Notes: generated by a model not told the origin, from the sequence alone. A stretch of DNA of 64,000 nt from Pseudonocardia sediminis (GCF_004217185.1 NZ_SHKL01000001.1:124001-188000), one strand, 5' to 3'; shown: positions 31,942 to 40,118, counted from the first letter of the stretch. Translations and numbers: made by a program.

Positions 31942-33000
31942 ATGCGCAGCCCCGACGCGATCACCATCGGCGAGCACCGGGTCGGCCCCGGCGAGCGGCC
32001 GTTCGTGATCGCCGAGATGTCCGGTAACCACAACGGCTCCCTGGACCGGGCGCTGGAGATCGTCGACGCGATCGCCGGCACCGGGGCGCAGGCGGTGAAG
32101 CTGCAGACCTACCGGGCCGACACGATCACGATCGACGCCGACGGCCCGGCGTTCCGGATCCGTGACGACCACGGCCTGTGGGGCGGGCGGAACCTCTACC
32201 AGCTCTACGAGCAGGCGCACACGCCGTGGGAGTGGCACGAGCCGCTGTTCACCCGGGCCCGCGAGCACGGCCTGGTGCCGTTCTCCAGCCCGTTCGACCC
32301 GACCGCGATCGACCTGCTGGAATCCCTCGACGCGGCGGCCTACAAGGTCGCCTCGGCCGAGCTCGTGGACCTGCCGCTGATCCGCCGGATGGGCGCGACC
32401 GGCCGTCCGATGGTGATGTCCACCGGGATGGCGACCCTCGGCGAGATCGACGCCGCGGTGACCGCGGCCCGCGACGGCGGCTGCTCGGAGCTCGTCCTGC
32501 TCGCCTGCACCGCCTCCTACCCGGCCGAGCCGCAGGACGCGAACCTGCAGACGATCCCGGCGCTGCGCGAGGCGTTCGGGGTGCCGGTCGGGCTGTCGGA
32601 CCACACCTACGGGATCGGCGTCGCCGTCGCGTCGGTGGCGATGGGTGCGGTCGCGATCGAGAAGCACGTGACGCTGCGGCGCGAGGACGGCGGGGTCGAT
32701 TCCGACTTCAGCCTGGAGCCCGACGAGCTCGCCGCGCTGTGTCGCGAGTCCGACGCGGCGCGCCTGGCGATGGGTCCGGCCCGGTTCGGCCCGCGCGAGT
32801 CCGAGCGCGACACCCTGGCCCTGCGCCGGTCGCTGTTCGTCGTCGCGGACGTGACAGCGGGGGAGAAGGTCACCGAGGCCAACGTCCGGTCCATCCGGCC
32901 GGCCGGTGGCCTGGCCACCGACACGATCGGCACCGTCCTGGGCCGGACGTTCACCCGTGACGTCGAGCGCGGTACGCCCTTGACCTGGGACCTGATCTAG
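31942..33000 (+). CDS. pseI: Pseudaminic acid synthase
   Basis: A 352-residue enzyme of the NeuB family that condenses phosphoenolpyruvate with the 6-deoxy altrose derivative to form pseudaminic acid. IAEMSGNHNGSLDRALEI and VKLQTYRADT form the barrel entrance; TPWEWHEPLF, VPFSSPFDPTAIDLLE and AYKVASAE are PseI-specific rather than sialic acid synthase-like. The C-terminal SAF-type domain starts near residue 290 (RRSLFVVADVTAGE ... NVRSIRPAGGL). Full family length. The other pathway genes lie at 37750-42235, separated from pseI by the BioY operon. Confidence 0.9.
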   Translation: MRSPDAITIGEHRVGPGERPFVIAEMSGNHNGSLDRALEIVDAIAGTGAQAVKLQTYRADTITIDADGPAFRIRDDHGLWGGRNLYQLYEQAHTPWEWHEPLFTRAREHGLVPFSSPFDPTAIDLLESLDAAAYKVASAELVDLPLIRRMGATGRPMVMSTGMATLGEIDAAVTAARDGGCSELVLLACTASYPAEPQDANLQTIPALREAFGVPVGLSDHTYGIGVAVASVAMGAVAIEKHVTLRREDGGVDSDFSLEPDELAALCRESDAARLAMGPARFGPRESERDTLALRRSLFVVADVTAGEKVTEANVRSIRPAGGLATDTIGTVLGRTFTRDVERGTPLTWDLI

Positions 33001-33188
33001 GGCCTGGTGACCGTGTCCTCGCTGTCGTCATCGCCGTAGAACATGCGAAGGATCTCCTGGTCCGGACCGTCGAAGCCGGCGTCGTCGTAACGAATCCTGC
33101 CGCGTAGTGCACCGAACCGAGGTCCGACACCCGGGGAGTCCGCCGACTCACGCGGTGCCTCGCTCGACTCGTCGCTCGGCCTGGTCAC
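32997..33188 (-). CDS. Small acidic protein, antitoxin-like C terminus
   Basis: A possible 63-residue protein from GTG 33188. Its C-terminal part, FGALRGRIRYDDAGFDGPDQ followed by EILRMFYGDDD, resembles the tail of VapB/Phd-type antitoxins that ends in a G-K/R-I ... ADDFD-P-P-E-x-L-x-x-F-x-G pattern and wraps around a PIN-domain toxin. The N-terminal DNA-binding part is replaced by a short acidic stretch, and no PIN gene is beside it. It overlaps the pseI stop by four bases on the opposite strand. It may be a remnant or a spurious frame; the rest of 33001-33265 holds nothing else except the start of the hairpin below. Confidence 0.35.
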   Translation of the reverse strand: MTRPSDESSEAPRESADSPGVGPRFGALRGRIRYDDAGFDGPDQEILRMFYGDDDSEDTVTRP

Positions 33189-33237
33189 AGGCCCCACCGT
33201 GGCATCACCCCGTCGATCCGGCACACAGTTTTCGGTC

Positions 33238-33303
33238 GTGATCAGTGTCGTGGCAGCGAAACGCGTCACGGATGTCGCATTTCGCTGCCACGGTGCCGAT
33301 CAC
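33238..33303. repeat. Long palindrome at the end of ecfT
   Basis: GTGGCAGCGAAA (33250-33261) and TTTCGCTGCCAC (33280-33291) are perfectly complementary 12-base arms, flanked by a further matched pair GTGATC (33238-33243) and GATCAC (33298-33303). The structure covers the last codons of the ecfT gene. It lies between converging transcription units and could terminate both, though the lack of GC-only arms and the total length also fit a small repeated element. Confidence 0.65.
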
Positions 33304-33913
33304 CGGGGTCGCGATCGCCCCATCCGCGGGCGGCGAGGGCCTCGCCGAGCTCGTCGGCGTAGCGCAGGGTCCGGACCACGAACGGGACCGCGAACGCGGT
33401 GATCGACCGCTTCGCCCCGCGTGCCCGGGCGGCCTCGCGGACCGATCCGGCGATGCCGGCGAGCGTCCCGACCGCCTGCACCGTGAGCCCGACGACAACG
33501 CCGACCCGCTCCGGGTCCACCCCGAACCGGCGCAGCGGCCCGAGCGCGCGCTCGATCGCGTCGACCAGGTCCTCGACGCGCGTGACCAGTGTGAACAGCG
33601 ACGCGACACCGAGCGCGGCCACGATCCGCAGGCACACCACGAGCGCCCGTTCCGGTCCGAGGAACCACCACTGCACGGCCAGGATCAGCACCACCAGCAG
33701 CACCAGGGTCCGCAGCAGCGGCCACACCCGGCGCAGCGGGATCCGCGCCACGACGAAGCCCGACGCGACGAGCAGGCACGCCCCGCCCAGCCACCACGGC
33801 GACGTCACCGCCACCGTCGCCGCCGCGAACACCAGCACGAACAGCAGCGATGGCCCGGCCGGCGCGCGGTGCAGCACGCTCGATCCGGGTTCGTAGAGCC
33901 CGAAGGGGCTCAC
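33266..33913 (-). CDS. Energy-coupling factor transporter, T component
   Basis: A 215-residue membrane protein of the EcfT/CbiQ/BioN family that couples ATP hydrolysis to an S component. FGLYEPGSSVLHRAPAG is the start of the fold, membrane helices follow to about residue 120, and the C-terminal REAARARG and ELGEALAARGWG are the two Ala-Arg-Gly coupling motifs that contact the ATPases (both have the A-R-G core). GTG 33913 overlaps the stop of the ATPase gene by four bases. The final codons lie inside a palindrome. With BioY in the same operon, biotin is the most likely cargo. Confidence 0.85.
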   Translation of the reverse strand: MSPFGLYEPGSSVLHRAPAGPSLLFVLVFAAATVAVTSPWWLGGACLLVASGFVVARIPLRRVWPLLRTLVLLVVLILAVQWWFLGPERALVVCLRIVAALGVASLFTLVTRVEDLVDAIERALGPLRRFGVDPERVGVVVGLTVQAVGTLAGIAGSVREAARARGAKRSITAFAVPFVVRTLRYADELGEALAARGWGDRDPGDRHRGSEMRHP

Positions 33914-34584
33914 CGGTACAGCTCCCGGTAGTACGCGATCGCAGGCCCGGGCTCGTCGTCGGCGACGACCTTCCCTCCGTCGAGGACGACGACGCGGTCG
34001 AAGTCGTCGAGCAGGTCCAGGTCGTGGGTCAGGAGGAGTACCTGCTGGCGCAGACCCCGCAGCCGTTCGGCGAAGCGGCGCTTGTTGCGCAGGTCGAGCA
34101 GGGTGGTCGGCTCGTCGCAGACCAGCACGTCCGGATCGAGCACGAGCACCGCGCACAGCGCGAGGAGCTGCTTCTGCCCGCCGGAGAGCTGGTGCGCGGG
34201 GTGCTCGGCGTAGCCCTCGAGGCCGAACTCGGCCAGCGCCTGTGCGGCGCGGGTGGCCCGGTCGCGGCGGGGGACGTCGGAGCGGCGCAGGGAGAACGCG
34301 ACGTCCTCACCGGCCGTCGGCATGACGATCTGGGAGTCCGGGTCGGTGAACACGAACCCGACCCGTTTGCGGACCGCGGCACCGTGCCGTGCCGGGTCGA
34401 CGCCGTCGACGAGCACCCGTCCGGTCTCCGGCACGACCAGGCCGTTCACCGTCCGGGCGAGCGTCGACTTCCCGGACCCGTTGGCCCCGACGAACGCGAC
34501 CCGTCTCTGCGTCAGCCGCAGGTCCACCCCGTCCAGCACGACACGCTCGCCGAACCGGTGCCCGACGCCGGAGAACTCGATCAC
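33910..34584 (-). CDS. Energy-coupling factor transporter ATPase
   Basis: A 224-residue ABC ATPase. GANGSGKST is Walker A, QLSGGQKQLLALCAVL the signature motif and LVCDEPTTLLD Walker B (the usual DEPT-xGLD is DEPTTLLD), with LLTHDLDLL as the switch histidine. FVFTDPDSQIVMPTAGEDVAF is the Q-loop with the P-D-x-Q form found in EcfA/BioM proteins. Only one ATPase is encoded, as in BioMNY systems, so it probably works as a homodimer. Start GTG 34584 overlaps the thiolase stop by four bases. Confidence 0.87.
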   Translation of the reverse strand: MIEFSGVGHRFGERVVLDGVDLRLTQRRVAFVGANGSGKSTLARTVNGLVVPETGRVLVDGVDPARHGAAVRKRVGFVFTDPDSQIVMPTAGEDVAFSLRRSDVPRRDRATRAAQALAEFGLEGYAEHPAHQLSGGQKQLLALCAVLVLDPDVLVCDEPTTLLDLRNKRRFAERLRGLRQQVLLLTHDLDLLDDFDRVVVLDGGKVVADDEPGPAIAYYRELYR

Positions 34585-35717
34585 GTGACGACCTCCCACC
34601 GGGCGGCGACGCCCAGCCCGCCGCCTGAGGACAGCGCGGAGAGCCCGGTCGTCCCCCGTCGCGCGCGGACCAGGTGCGAGAACAGCCGCACCACCAGCAC
34701 CGCCCCGGACGCGCCCCAGGGGTGCCCGAGCGCGATGGCGCCGCCGTTCGGGCTCGCGGTGTGCTCGTCGAGACCGGCGGCGTCCAGGCAGGCCAGTGCC
34801 TGGCCGGCGAACGCCTCGGTGAACTCGACGGCGTCCGGCGCGCCCTGCAGGACCGCCTCGATCGCCGGGACGGCGCCCAGCCCGAGCAGGTTCGGGTCGC
34901 ATCCCCGGGTGGCCGCTGCGGTCAGTGAGAGGCCGGGTACGCCGAGCGTGCGCCGGACCCGCTCGCTGACGACGAGGACGGCTGCCGCGCCGTCGTTGAC
35001 GCCGCAGGAGTTCGCGGCGGTCGCGGTGCCGTCGGCGGTGAAGGCGGGCCGGAAGCGGGCCAGTCGCTCGGGGGTGAACCCGCTGCGGGGCCGCTGGTCG
35101 GCGATCAGTCCGGCGACCGGGACGAGCTCGGCGCCGAACGTGCCGCCGTCCTGCGCACGGACGGCGCGGGCGTGGCTGCGGGCGGCGAAGGCGTCCTGGC
35201 GCTCCCGGGAGATGCCCGCCTTGGCGGCGACGACGTCCGCGGCCGGGCCCATGTCCGGGTCGCCGATCTCGGCCGGGGCGAACGGGGCGCGGGTGTAGCG
35301 GGTGCCGTCGGGCCACTGCCGGTGCGGGGCGGTCGAGGCGCTCTCGACGCCTCCGGCCAGGTAGACCTCGCCGTTCCCGGCGCGGATCGCGGTCGCCGCG
35401 GCCAGGATCGCGGCCAGCCCGCTCGCGCACTGGCGGTCCACCGTCATGCCGGGGACCTCGTCGCCGAGCCCGGCGCGCAGCGCGGCGACCCGGGCCGGGT
35501 TGCCGCCGGGACCGAACACGTTGCCGAGCAGGACGTCGGACACGGGCACGCCGGCGACGTGCGCCGCGGATCCGTCGGCGGGGTGACCGACGTCGGTGAG
35601 CAGGGCGCGCAGTACCGGCGCCGCGAGCTCGTCGACCGTGACGTCGCGCAGGGCGCCCCCGGCCGTCCCGATCGGCGTCCGACGTGCGGCGACGACGACC
35701 GGGTCGCGGTCGCTCAC
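34581..35717 (-). CDS. Thiolase-family protein lacking the second catalytic cysteine
   Basis: A 378-residue member of the thiolase superfamily. The nucleophilic cysteine is present in TVDRQCASGLAAI, and the histidine in NGGAIALGHPWGASGA. The C-terminal loop that normally reads CxGGG (the second, proton-transferring cysteine) reads LSSGGGLGVAA, with serine in place of cysteine. Classical biosynthetic or degradative thiolase chemistry needs both cysteines, so activity may be altered. It is between an acyl-CoA ligase-like gene and the ATPase gene, overlapping both neighbours by four bases (GTGA), so it is expressed with a BioY transporter. A role in acyl chain metabolism linked to biotin is inference. 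Confidence 0.85.
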   Translation of the reverse strand: MSDRDPVVVAARRTPIGTAGGALRDVTVDELAAPVLRALLTDVGHPADGSAAHVAGVPVSDVLLGNVFGPGGNPARVAALRAGLGDEVPGMTVDRQCASGLAAILAAATAIRAGNGEVYLAGGVESASTAPHRQWPDGTRYTRAPFAPAEIGDPDMGPAADVVAAKAGISRERQDAFAARSHARAVRAQDGGTFGAELVPVAGLIADQRPRSGFTPERLARFRPAFTADGTATAANSCGVNDGAAAVLVVSERVRRTLGVPGLSLTAAATRGCDPNLLGLGAVPAIEAVLQGAPDAVEFTEAFAGQALACLDAAGLDEHTASPNGGAIALGHPWGASGAVLVVRLFSHLVRARRGTTGLSALSSGGGLGVAARWEVVT

Positions 35718-37105
35718 CGCGGGACCTCGGACGGCAGGGGCGTGGCGCCGAGCGTCCCGTCCCGCAGACCGGCGTCGACGACGGCGCGCGCCGGCTTGCC
35801 CGACGACGTCCGCGGCAGCGCGGAGGTGACCAGCCACCGTCGCGGGTGCTTGCCCGGCGCCAGTCCCGCTCGCGCGGCCTCCCGCAACGCACGGGACGAG
35901 GGAGAGACGTCACCGGCTTCGATCACGGCCGTGACCAGCGCGCCCAACGCGGGATGCGGGGTCCCCGCGACCACCACGTCGGCGACACCCGGCACCGCCC
36001 GCAGCACGGTCTCGACCTCCTCGGCGGCGACGAGAGCACCGCCGCTGGAGATCGTCGCGCTGCCCCGCCCGTGGACGGTGATACCGCCGCCCGCGTCGAT
36101 CTCCGCGCGGTCCCCGACGCTGCTCCAGCCGGTCCCGGCCGGGTCGAGGACGCCGTCGCGCAGGTAGCCGGAGAACGACTGCGGCGAGCGCACCCACAGG
36201 ACGTCGTCGCGGACCTCGGTGTCGACCCCCGGGAACGCCGTCAGCGGGCCGTCGTCGCGGCGGGAGGCGATCAACGAGTGCTCGGCCGAGCCGTAGTACT
36301 CGACCAGCGCGCTGTCCGGCAGGAGCTGCGCGCAGCGCGAGCGCAGGGCCGGGCCGACGTGCGCGCCGCCGCAGACGATCGTCTGCAGAGCGACCGGTCC
36401 GGGATTCCGTTCGAGGCCGTCGAGCAGACCGGAGAGCATGGCCGGAACCAGGTGCAGGCCGCCGGCGTGGCGCGCGTCGGCGGCGTCGAGGCGGGAGCGG
36501 AACCGCAGCTCCACGCCGTGGTGCAACGCGTGCAGGGCCCCGAACAGGAACAACGACGAGCTCAGCGGTCCGGCGATCAGCACCGGCCCGGCGACCGGCC
36601 CGAGCGCGTCGAACCCGAGCCGCCACGAGTCGCGGGTGCGGGCCAGGACCTTCGGACGTCCGCTGCTCCCGGACGTCGTCGGCAGGTAGAACAGCGAGTC
36701 GTCGCCACCGACGGGGTCCACGTCGGGCCCGGGCTCGGGAACACCCCCGGCCACGACGGCCGGTGCCGCGTCGGCGAGGACGGCGTCGCGTTCGCGAGGC
36801 GTCCACGCCGGGTCGACGACGAGCGTCGCCGCGCCGAGCAGGTCCGCGCCGAGGAACCACGCCAGGGTCGCCCAGGGATCGGCCGCGCCGGGCCGCTGGG
36901 CCGCGCCGGGTCGTCCGCCCGCACCGGCGTCCGCTCGGTCGGCTCCGGGAGGGATCCGGGCGTCCACCGCGACCCGGTCACCGGCGCGGACCCCGCGTTC
37001 CCGCAGTACTGCGGCCGCCCCGTGCGCCCGCGCGAGCAGGTCGGAGGGGAGGTCGGCGCTCTGCAGAACGGGGGAACGGGACAGGACCGGAGGACGGGCG
37101 GTCAC
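35714..37105 (-). CDS. AMP-forming acyl-CoA ligase-like protein
   Basis: A 463-residue adenylate-forming enzyme, shorter than the usual 500-550 residues because the N-terminal domain is compact. TTSGSSGRPK is the phosphate loop, YGSAEHS motif A5, SVGDRAEID motif A7, GRGSATISSGGALVAAEEVE motif A8, and PRTSSGKPAR holds the C-terminal catalytic lysine. It therefore looks active and should convert a carboxylic acid to an acyl-AMP and then a CoA thioester. It overlaps bioY and the thiolase by four bases each. A pimeloyl-like or fatty acid substrate is plausible given BioY, but nothing in the sequence shows it. Confidence 0.83.
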   Translation of the reverse strand: MTARPPVLSRSPVLQSADLPSDLLARAHGAAAVLRERGVRAGDRVAVDARIPPGADRADAGAGGRPGAAQRPGAADPWATLAWFLGADLLGAATLVVDPAWTPRERDAVLADAAPAVVAGGVPEPGPDVDPVGGDDSLFYLPTTSGSSGRPKVLARTRDSWRLGFDALGPVAGPVLIAGPLSSSLFLFGALHALHHGVELRFRSRLDAADARHAGGLHLVPAMLSGLLDGLERNPGPVALQTIVCGGAHVGPALRSRCAQLLPDSALVEYYGSAEHSLIASRRDDGPLTAFPGVDTEVRDDVLWVRSPQSFSGYLRDGVLDPAGTGWSSVGDRAEIDAGGGITVHGRGSATISSGGALVAAEEVETVLRAVPGVADVVVAGTPHPALGALVTAVIEAGDVSPSSRALREAARAGLAPGKHPRRWLVTSALPRTSSGKPARAVVDAGLRDGTLGATPLPSEVPR

Positions 37106-37671
37106 CGGACTCGGTCGCCCCGTACCGGCAGCAGGTCCGGCAGCGCCCGGTGCACCAGCCCGGCGACGACCGCGGCCAGCACGAGCTTGATCAGGTCACC
37201 GGGCACGAACACCAGCGACTGCACGGCTCCGGCCCGCAGGTCGCCGAGGACCAGCCCGAGCCACGGCACGCCGATCACGTACTCGCACGCCATCCCGGCG
37301 AACGCCGCCAGCAGCATCGTCGGCAGCCGGCGCTTCCGGGACCGCGCCACGATCAGCCCGGTGACCAGCACCGCGAGGATCCAGCCGAACAGGAACCCGC
37401 CGCTGGGCCCGACGAACGGCGCGATCCCGCCGCGTCCGCCGGAGAGCAGCGGCAGCCCGATCGCCGTCAGGGCCAGCAGCAGGAGCACCGCGGCGACCCC
37501 GCGACGCCAGCCGAGGATCGCGCCGGCCAGCACCGGACCGACGTTCTGCAGCACGATCGGCACCCCGGACGCGCCGACGTAGAACCCGGGGAACAGTCCG
37601 AGCACGGCGATGAACGCGGCGAACACGACCATGCGGGCGAGGTCCGCGGCGGGCAGCGAGGGGCGGGGCAC
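37102..37671 (-). CDS. bioY: BioY-family substrate-binding component of ECF transporter
   Basis: A 189-residue membrane protein with about six helices. FVGPSGGFLFGWILAV is the BioY signature (GGxxxFxGPxGGFLxGF type), and VPGDLIKLVLAAVVAG the conserved last helix with the aspartate and lysine. BioY binds biotin with high affinity and works with EcfA and EcfT, both encoded downstream in the same operon. A TAGCCT -10 element on the minus strand (37683-37678) is six bases before GTG 37671, so the operon is probably leaderless. A short inverted repeat CGCAGG/CCTGCG (37689-37709) overlaps the -35 region and could be an operator. Confidence 0.88.
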   Translation of the reverse strand: MPRPSLPAADLARMVVFAAFIAVLGLFPGFYVGASGVPIVLQNVGPVLAGAILGWRRGVAAVLLLLALTAIGLPLLSGGRGGIAPFVGPSGGFLFGWILAVLVTGLIVARSRKRRLPTMLLAAFAGMACEYVIGVPWLGLVLGDLRAGAVQSLVFVPGDLIKLVLAAVVAGLVHRALPDLLPVRGDRVR

Positions 37672-37677
37672 GGGACG

Positions 37678-37709
37678 AGGCTAGTCATCGCAGGCCGCGA
37701 AGACCTGCG
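37678..37709 (-). promoter_or_regulatory. Promoter and possible operator of the BioY operon
   Basis: On the minus strand TAGCCT (37683-37678) fits TANNNT and ends six bases before the GTG start. Just upstream, CGCAGG (37689-37694) and CCTGCG (37704-37709) form a six-base inverted repeat with a nine-base spacer. The remainder of the 78-base gap to 37749 shows nothing recognisable; no BioQ- or BirA-type consensus was found. Confidence 0.4.
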
Positions 37710-37749
37710 CGCCGTGACCGGGGTGACCCGATCGCGGAGCAGAGGGGCA

Positions 37750-39321
37750 TCAGGCCAGTCGACGCCGGTGCGTGGCGAACCCGTCGGCGTCCGGTCCGTC
37801 CGACGACGTGTACCCGGCCCGCGCGAACAGCCGTGCGGACGCGGCGTTGTCGGCGTGCACGACAGCGATCACGGACGTACCGGGACCGGTGCGCTCCCGC
37901 AGGGCGCGTTCCCCGGCGGCGAGCAGCGGCCCGGCCGATCCTGCGCCTCGACGGTCCGGTGCGACCGTGATCGAGACCTCCCAGCCGTCGTCCTCCCGGT
38001 CCCAGCGCACGGTGCCGACCGGGCCGCCGGCGTCGGTGACGACCAGCAGAAGCCGATCGGTGCGTTCCAGGGAACTGCGCAACCACGCCCGGTGCTGCTC
38101 CGGGCGGACCTCCTCCGAGGCCCGCGACCACCGCCGCGTCTCCGGGTCGTTGCGCCAGGCCAGGAGCAGCTCGGCGTCCGCCTCGGTGGCCGGCCGCGCG
38201 GAGATCGTCGGGGCGTCGGAGGGCTCGGTGTCCCGCTTCCGGCGGTCGTGCACCGCATCGGCGACGGCGGACACGATCCGCTCGGCACCCCGCCCGTCGA
38301 CGACGGTGCGTGCACGGGCCGCGAACGATGCGCGGAGGCCGGGGTCGGTGAGCAGCGGCCGGAGCGTGGCGGCGGCGGTCGCGGTGTCGGCGACGTCGCC
38401 GGGACCGCCCAGCCCGAGCCCGGCCCCCGCCCCCACGACGGCGCGGTAGCCCTCGACCTGGTTGTCCGCGGCCCGGACCAGCGCCATCGGGACGCCGACA
38501 CAGCACAGCTCCCACACGGTCGTCCCGGCCGCGCTGATCACCAGGTCGGCCCCCGCCATCGCGGCCGGCAGGTCGGACACCGGCGCGATCGCCCGGAAAC
38601 GCGCGGGACCGGCGCCGGGCAGCGGGAGATCCCGGCCCGCGGGGACGACGACCTCGACCTCGGCGGGCGCTCCGGTCGCGTCCAGTGCCGCGACGACGCG
38701 CGGCAGCAGCCCCGCGGCGTCGGTGCCACCCATCACCACCAGCACGCGCGGTTCGGCGCCGACCCCGGGCGCCGGGCCGGCACCGTCCGCTCCCGTCGGC
38801 CGGGTGGCCGTTCGCGCGACCTCGCCGGGCGCAGCGCCGTTCCGGACCGACCGTGCTTCCCGGGCCGCGACCCGCAGCGGCGCGTAGCGCGGGCCCCGCA
38901 GGAGCACGGGGGAGCCGTCGTCCGGTCGAGGGTGGGTGTCGGCGCCGAGGTTCGGGTCCACCACCACGTCACCGGGACGGCGGCCGGTCGCGAAGTCCTC
39001 CACGGTGGACAGCACGATCCCGGCCGCGTCGAGCGCCGGCCGCAGGTCGGTGCCGAGCAGGTAGTGGTCGACGTGCACGGCGTCGGCGCCGACCTCACGA
39101 GCCACGGCCGTGAGCGACGCGGCGTCGTCGGACGGGGCGAGAACGGTCCCGGGCAGGCCGCCGGGGCTCAGCCCGCCCCACAGCCAGTCGAGCCCGTCGA
39201 GGTGTCCCGACCACACCACCTCGTGCCCGGCCGCGAGAGCCGCCTCGGCCACCGCAGCGCAGCGCACCGCGTGCCCGACGCCCGTGCTCGGTCCGGCGTC
39301 GCAGCGCAGAAGGAGCCGCAT
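37750..39321 (-). CDS. PseG nucleotide-sugar hydrolase fused to a PseH-like acetyltransferase
   Basis: A 523-residue two-domain protein. Residues 1-350 are a GT-B-like PseG domain that removes UDP from the diacetamido-altropyranose intermediate: LLRCDAGPSTGVGHAVRC is the N-terminal signature with the catalytic histidine, VDHYLLG and VLVVMGGTDAAG follow, and ISAAGTTVWELCCVGVPMAL forms the nucleotide site. Residues 375-523 are a GNAT acetyltransferase (AWRNDPETRRWS, APDRRGAGSAGPLL for acetyl-CoA, HADNAASARLFARAGY), matching PseH, which N-acetylates the preceding intermediate. The fusion joins two consecutive pathway steps. Translation is coupled to the cytidylyltransferase gene (TGATG overlap). 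Confidence 0.85.
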   Translation of the reverse strand: MRLLLRCDAGPSTGVGHAVRCAAVAEAALAAGHEVVWSGHLDGLDWLWGGLSPGGLPGTVLAPSDDAASLTAVAREVGADAVHVDHYLLGTDLRPALDAAGIVLSTVEDFATGRRPGDVVVDPNLGADTHPRPDDGSPVLLRGPRYAPLRVAAREARSVRNGAAPGEVARTATRPTGADGAGPAPGVGAEPRVLVVMGGTDAAGLLPRVVAALDATGAPAEVEVVVPAGRDLPLPGAGPARFRAIAPVSDLPAAMAGADLVISAAGTTVWELCCVGVPMALVRAADNQVEGYRAVVGAGAGLGLGGPGDVADTATAAATLRPLLTDPGLRASFAARARTVVDGRGAERIVSAVADAVHDRRKRDTEPSDAPTISARPATEADAELLLAWRNDPETRRWSRASEEVRPEQHRAWLRSSLERTDRLLLVVTDAGGPVGTVRWDREDDGWEVSITVAPDRRGAGSAGPLLAAGERALRERTGPGTSVIAVVHADNAASARLFARAGYTSSDGPDADGFATHRRRLA

Positions 39322-40052
39322 CAGCCCGCTTCCAGCGGCTTCTGCCGCACGTCCGCGTTGCGCGCGACGAGATCGGGACGCGAGCGCAGCACGGAGACGA
39401 CGTCCCGCCAGCCGGTGCGTCCGTCGAGGGCCTCGACCAGCCCGTCGAGGAGGTCGGCGTCCTCGGGGGTGTCCAGGGTGATCCGCAGGTCGTTCGCGGC
39501 GGGGGAGACGACCAGGCCCAGGCAGCGGAAGCGCTCCGGCTCGCCGTAGAGACCGGACGTGACGTGCACCCGGTCGTAGCCGGTCGCCGTCGCGTCGAGG
39601 TCCCGCAGCGCGTCGGCGCGGGCGAGCTCGACGTCCAGTCCGCGGGGCAGGGTGCGGACGAGCGTCGTCGCGACGTAGTCGTGCCCGGGGGCCTGCCGCC
39701 AGGCGGCCGCGACGAGCCCGACCAGCTCGGGGTCGAGCAGGGGACAGTCGGCCGTGAGTCGCACCACGGCGTCGCACGGGTGCTCGCGTGCGGCGAGGGT
39801 GAAGCGGGCCAGCACGTCGTCCTCGGGACCGCGCACGACGGCCGCGCCGAGGTGGGCCGCGCGCTCGGCGACCGGGTCGTCACCGGGGTCGGTCGACGTC
39901 GCGACCACCACCTCGTCGACGCCGGGGGCCTTCTGCGCGGCACCGACCACCCAGTCCAGCACCGGACGCCCGCCGAGGGGGCGCAGCACCTTGCCGGGCA
40001 GGCGGGTCGACCCCGTCCGTGCCTGGACCACCGCGTTGACCCGCACCTGCAT
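39321..40052 (-). CDS. SpsF/PseF-type cytidylyltransferase
   Basis: A 243-residue nucleotidyltransferase of the SpsF type, expected to activate pseudaminic acid with CTP. VVQARTGSTRLPGKVLRPL is the nucleotide-binding loop, VRLTADCPLLDPELV the metal-binding aspartate region, and NDLRITLDTPEDADLL the second metal site. It differs from the canonical PseF, which begins with a PARGGSKR loop, but SpsF proteins replace PseF in pathways where SpsE and SpsG relatives stand in for PseI and PseG. The start at ATG 40052 is 66 bases from the divergent pseB. Confidence 0.83.
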   Translation of the reverse strand: MQVRVNAVVQARTGSTRLPGKVLRPLGGRPVLDWVVGAAQKAPGVDEVVVATSTDPGDDPVAERAAHLGAAVVRGPEDDVLARFTLAAREHPCDAVVRLTADCPLLDPELVGLVAAAWRQAPGHDYVATTLVRTLPRGLDVELARADALRDLDATATGYDRVHVTSGLYGEPERFRCLGLVVSPAANDLRITLDTPEDADLLDGLVEALDGRTGWRDVVSVLRSRPDLVARNADVRQKPLEAG

Positions 40053-40118
40053 CCCTTCGCCGTTCCGAGCGCGTGCCATCATGCCGTGCAGGGGAACGGC
40101 CCCGGTTCTGGAGGCGTG

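Noticed and set aside
37102..39321. Possibility that BioY belongs to the pseudaminic acid operon
   Set aside because: bioY has its own -10 element and a 78-base gap to the PseG gene; only the strand is shared.
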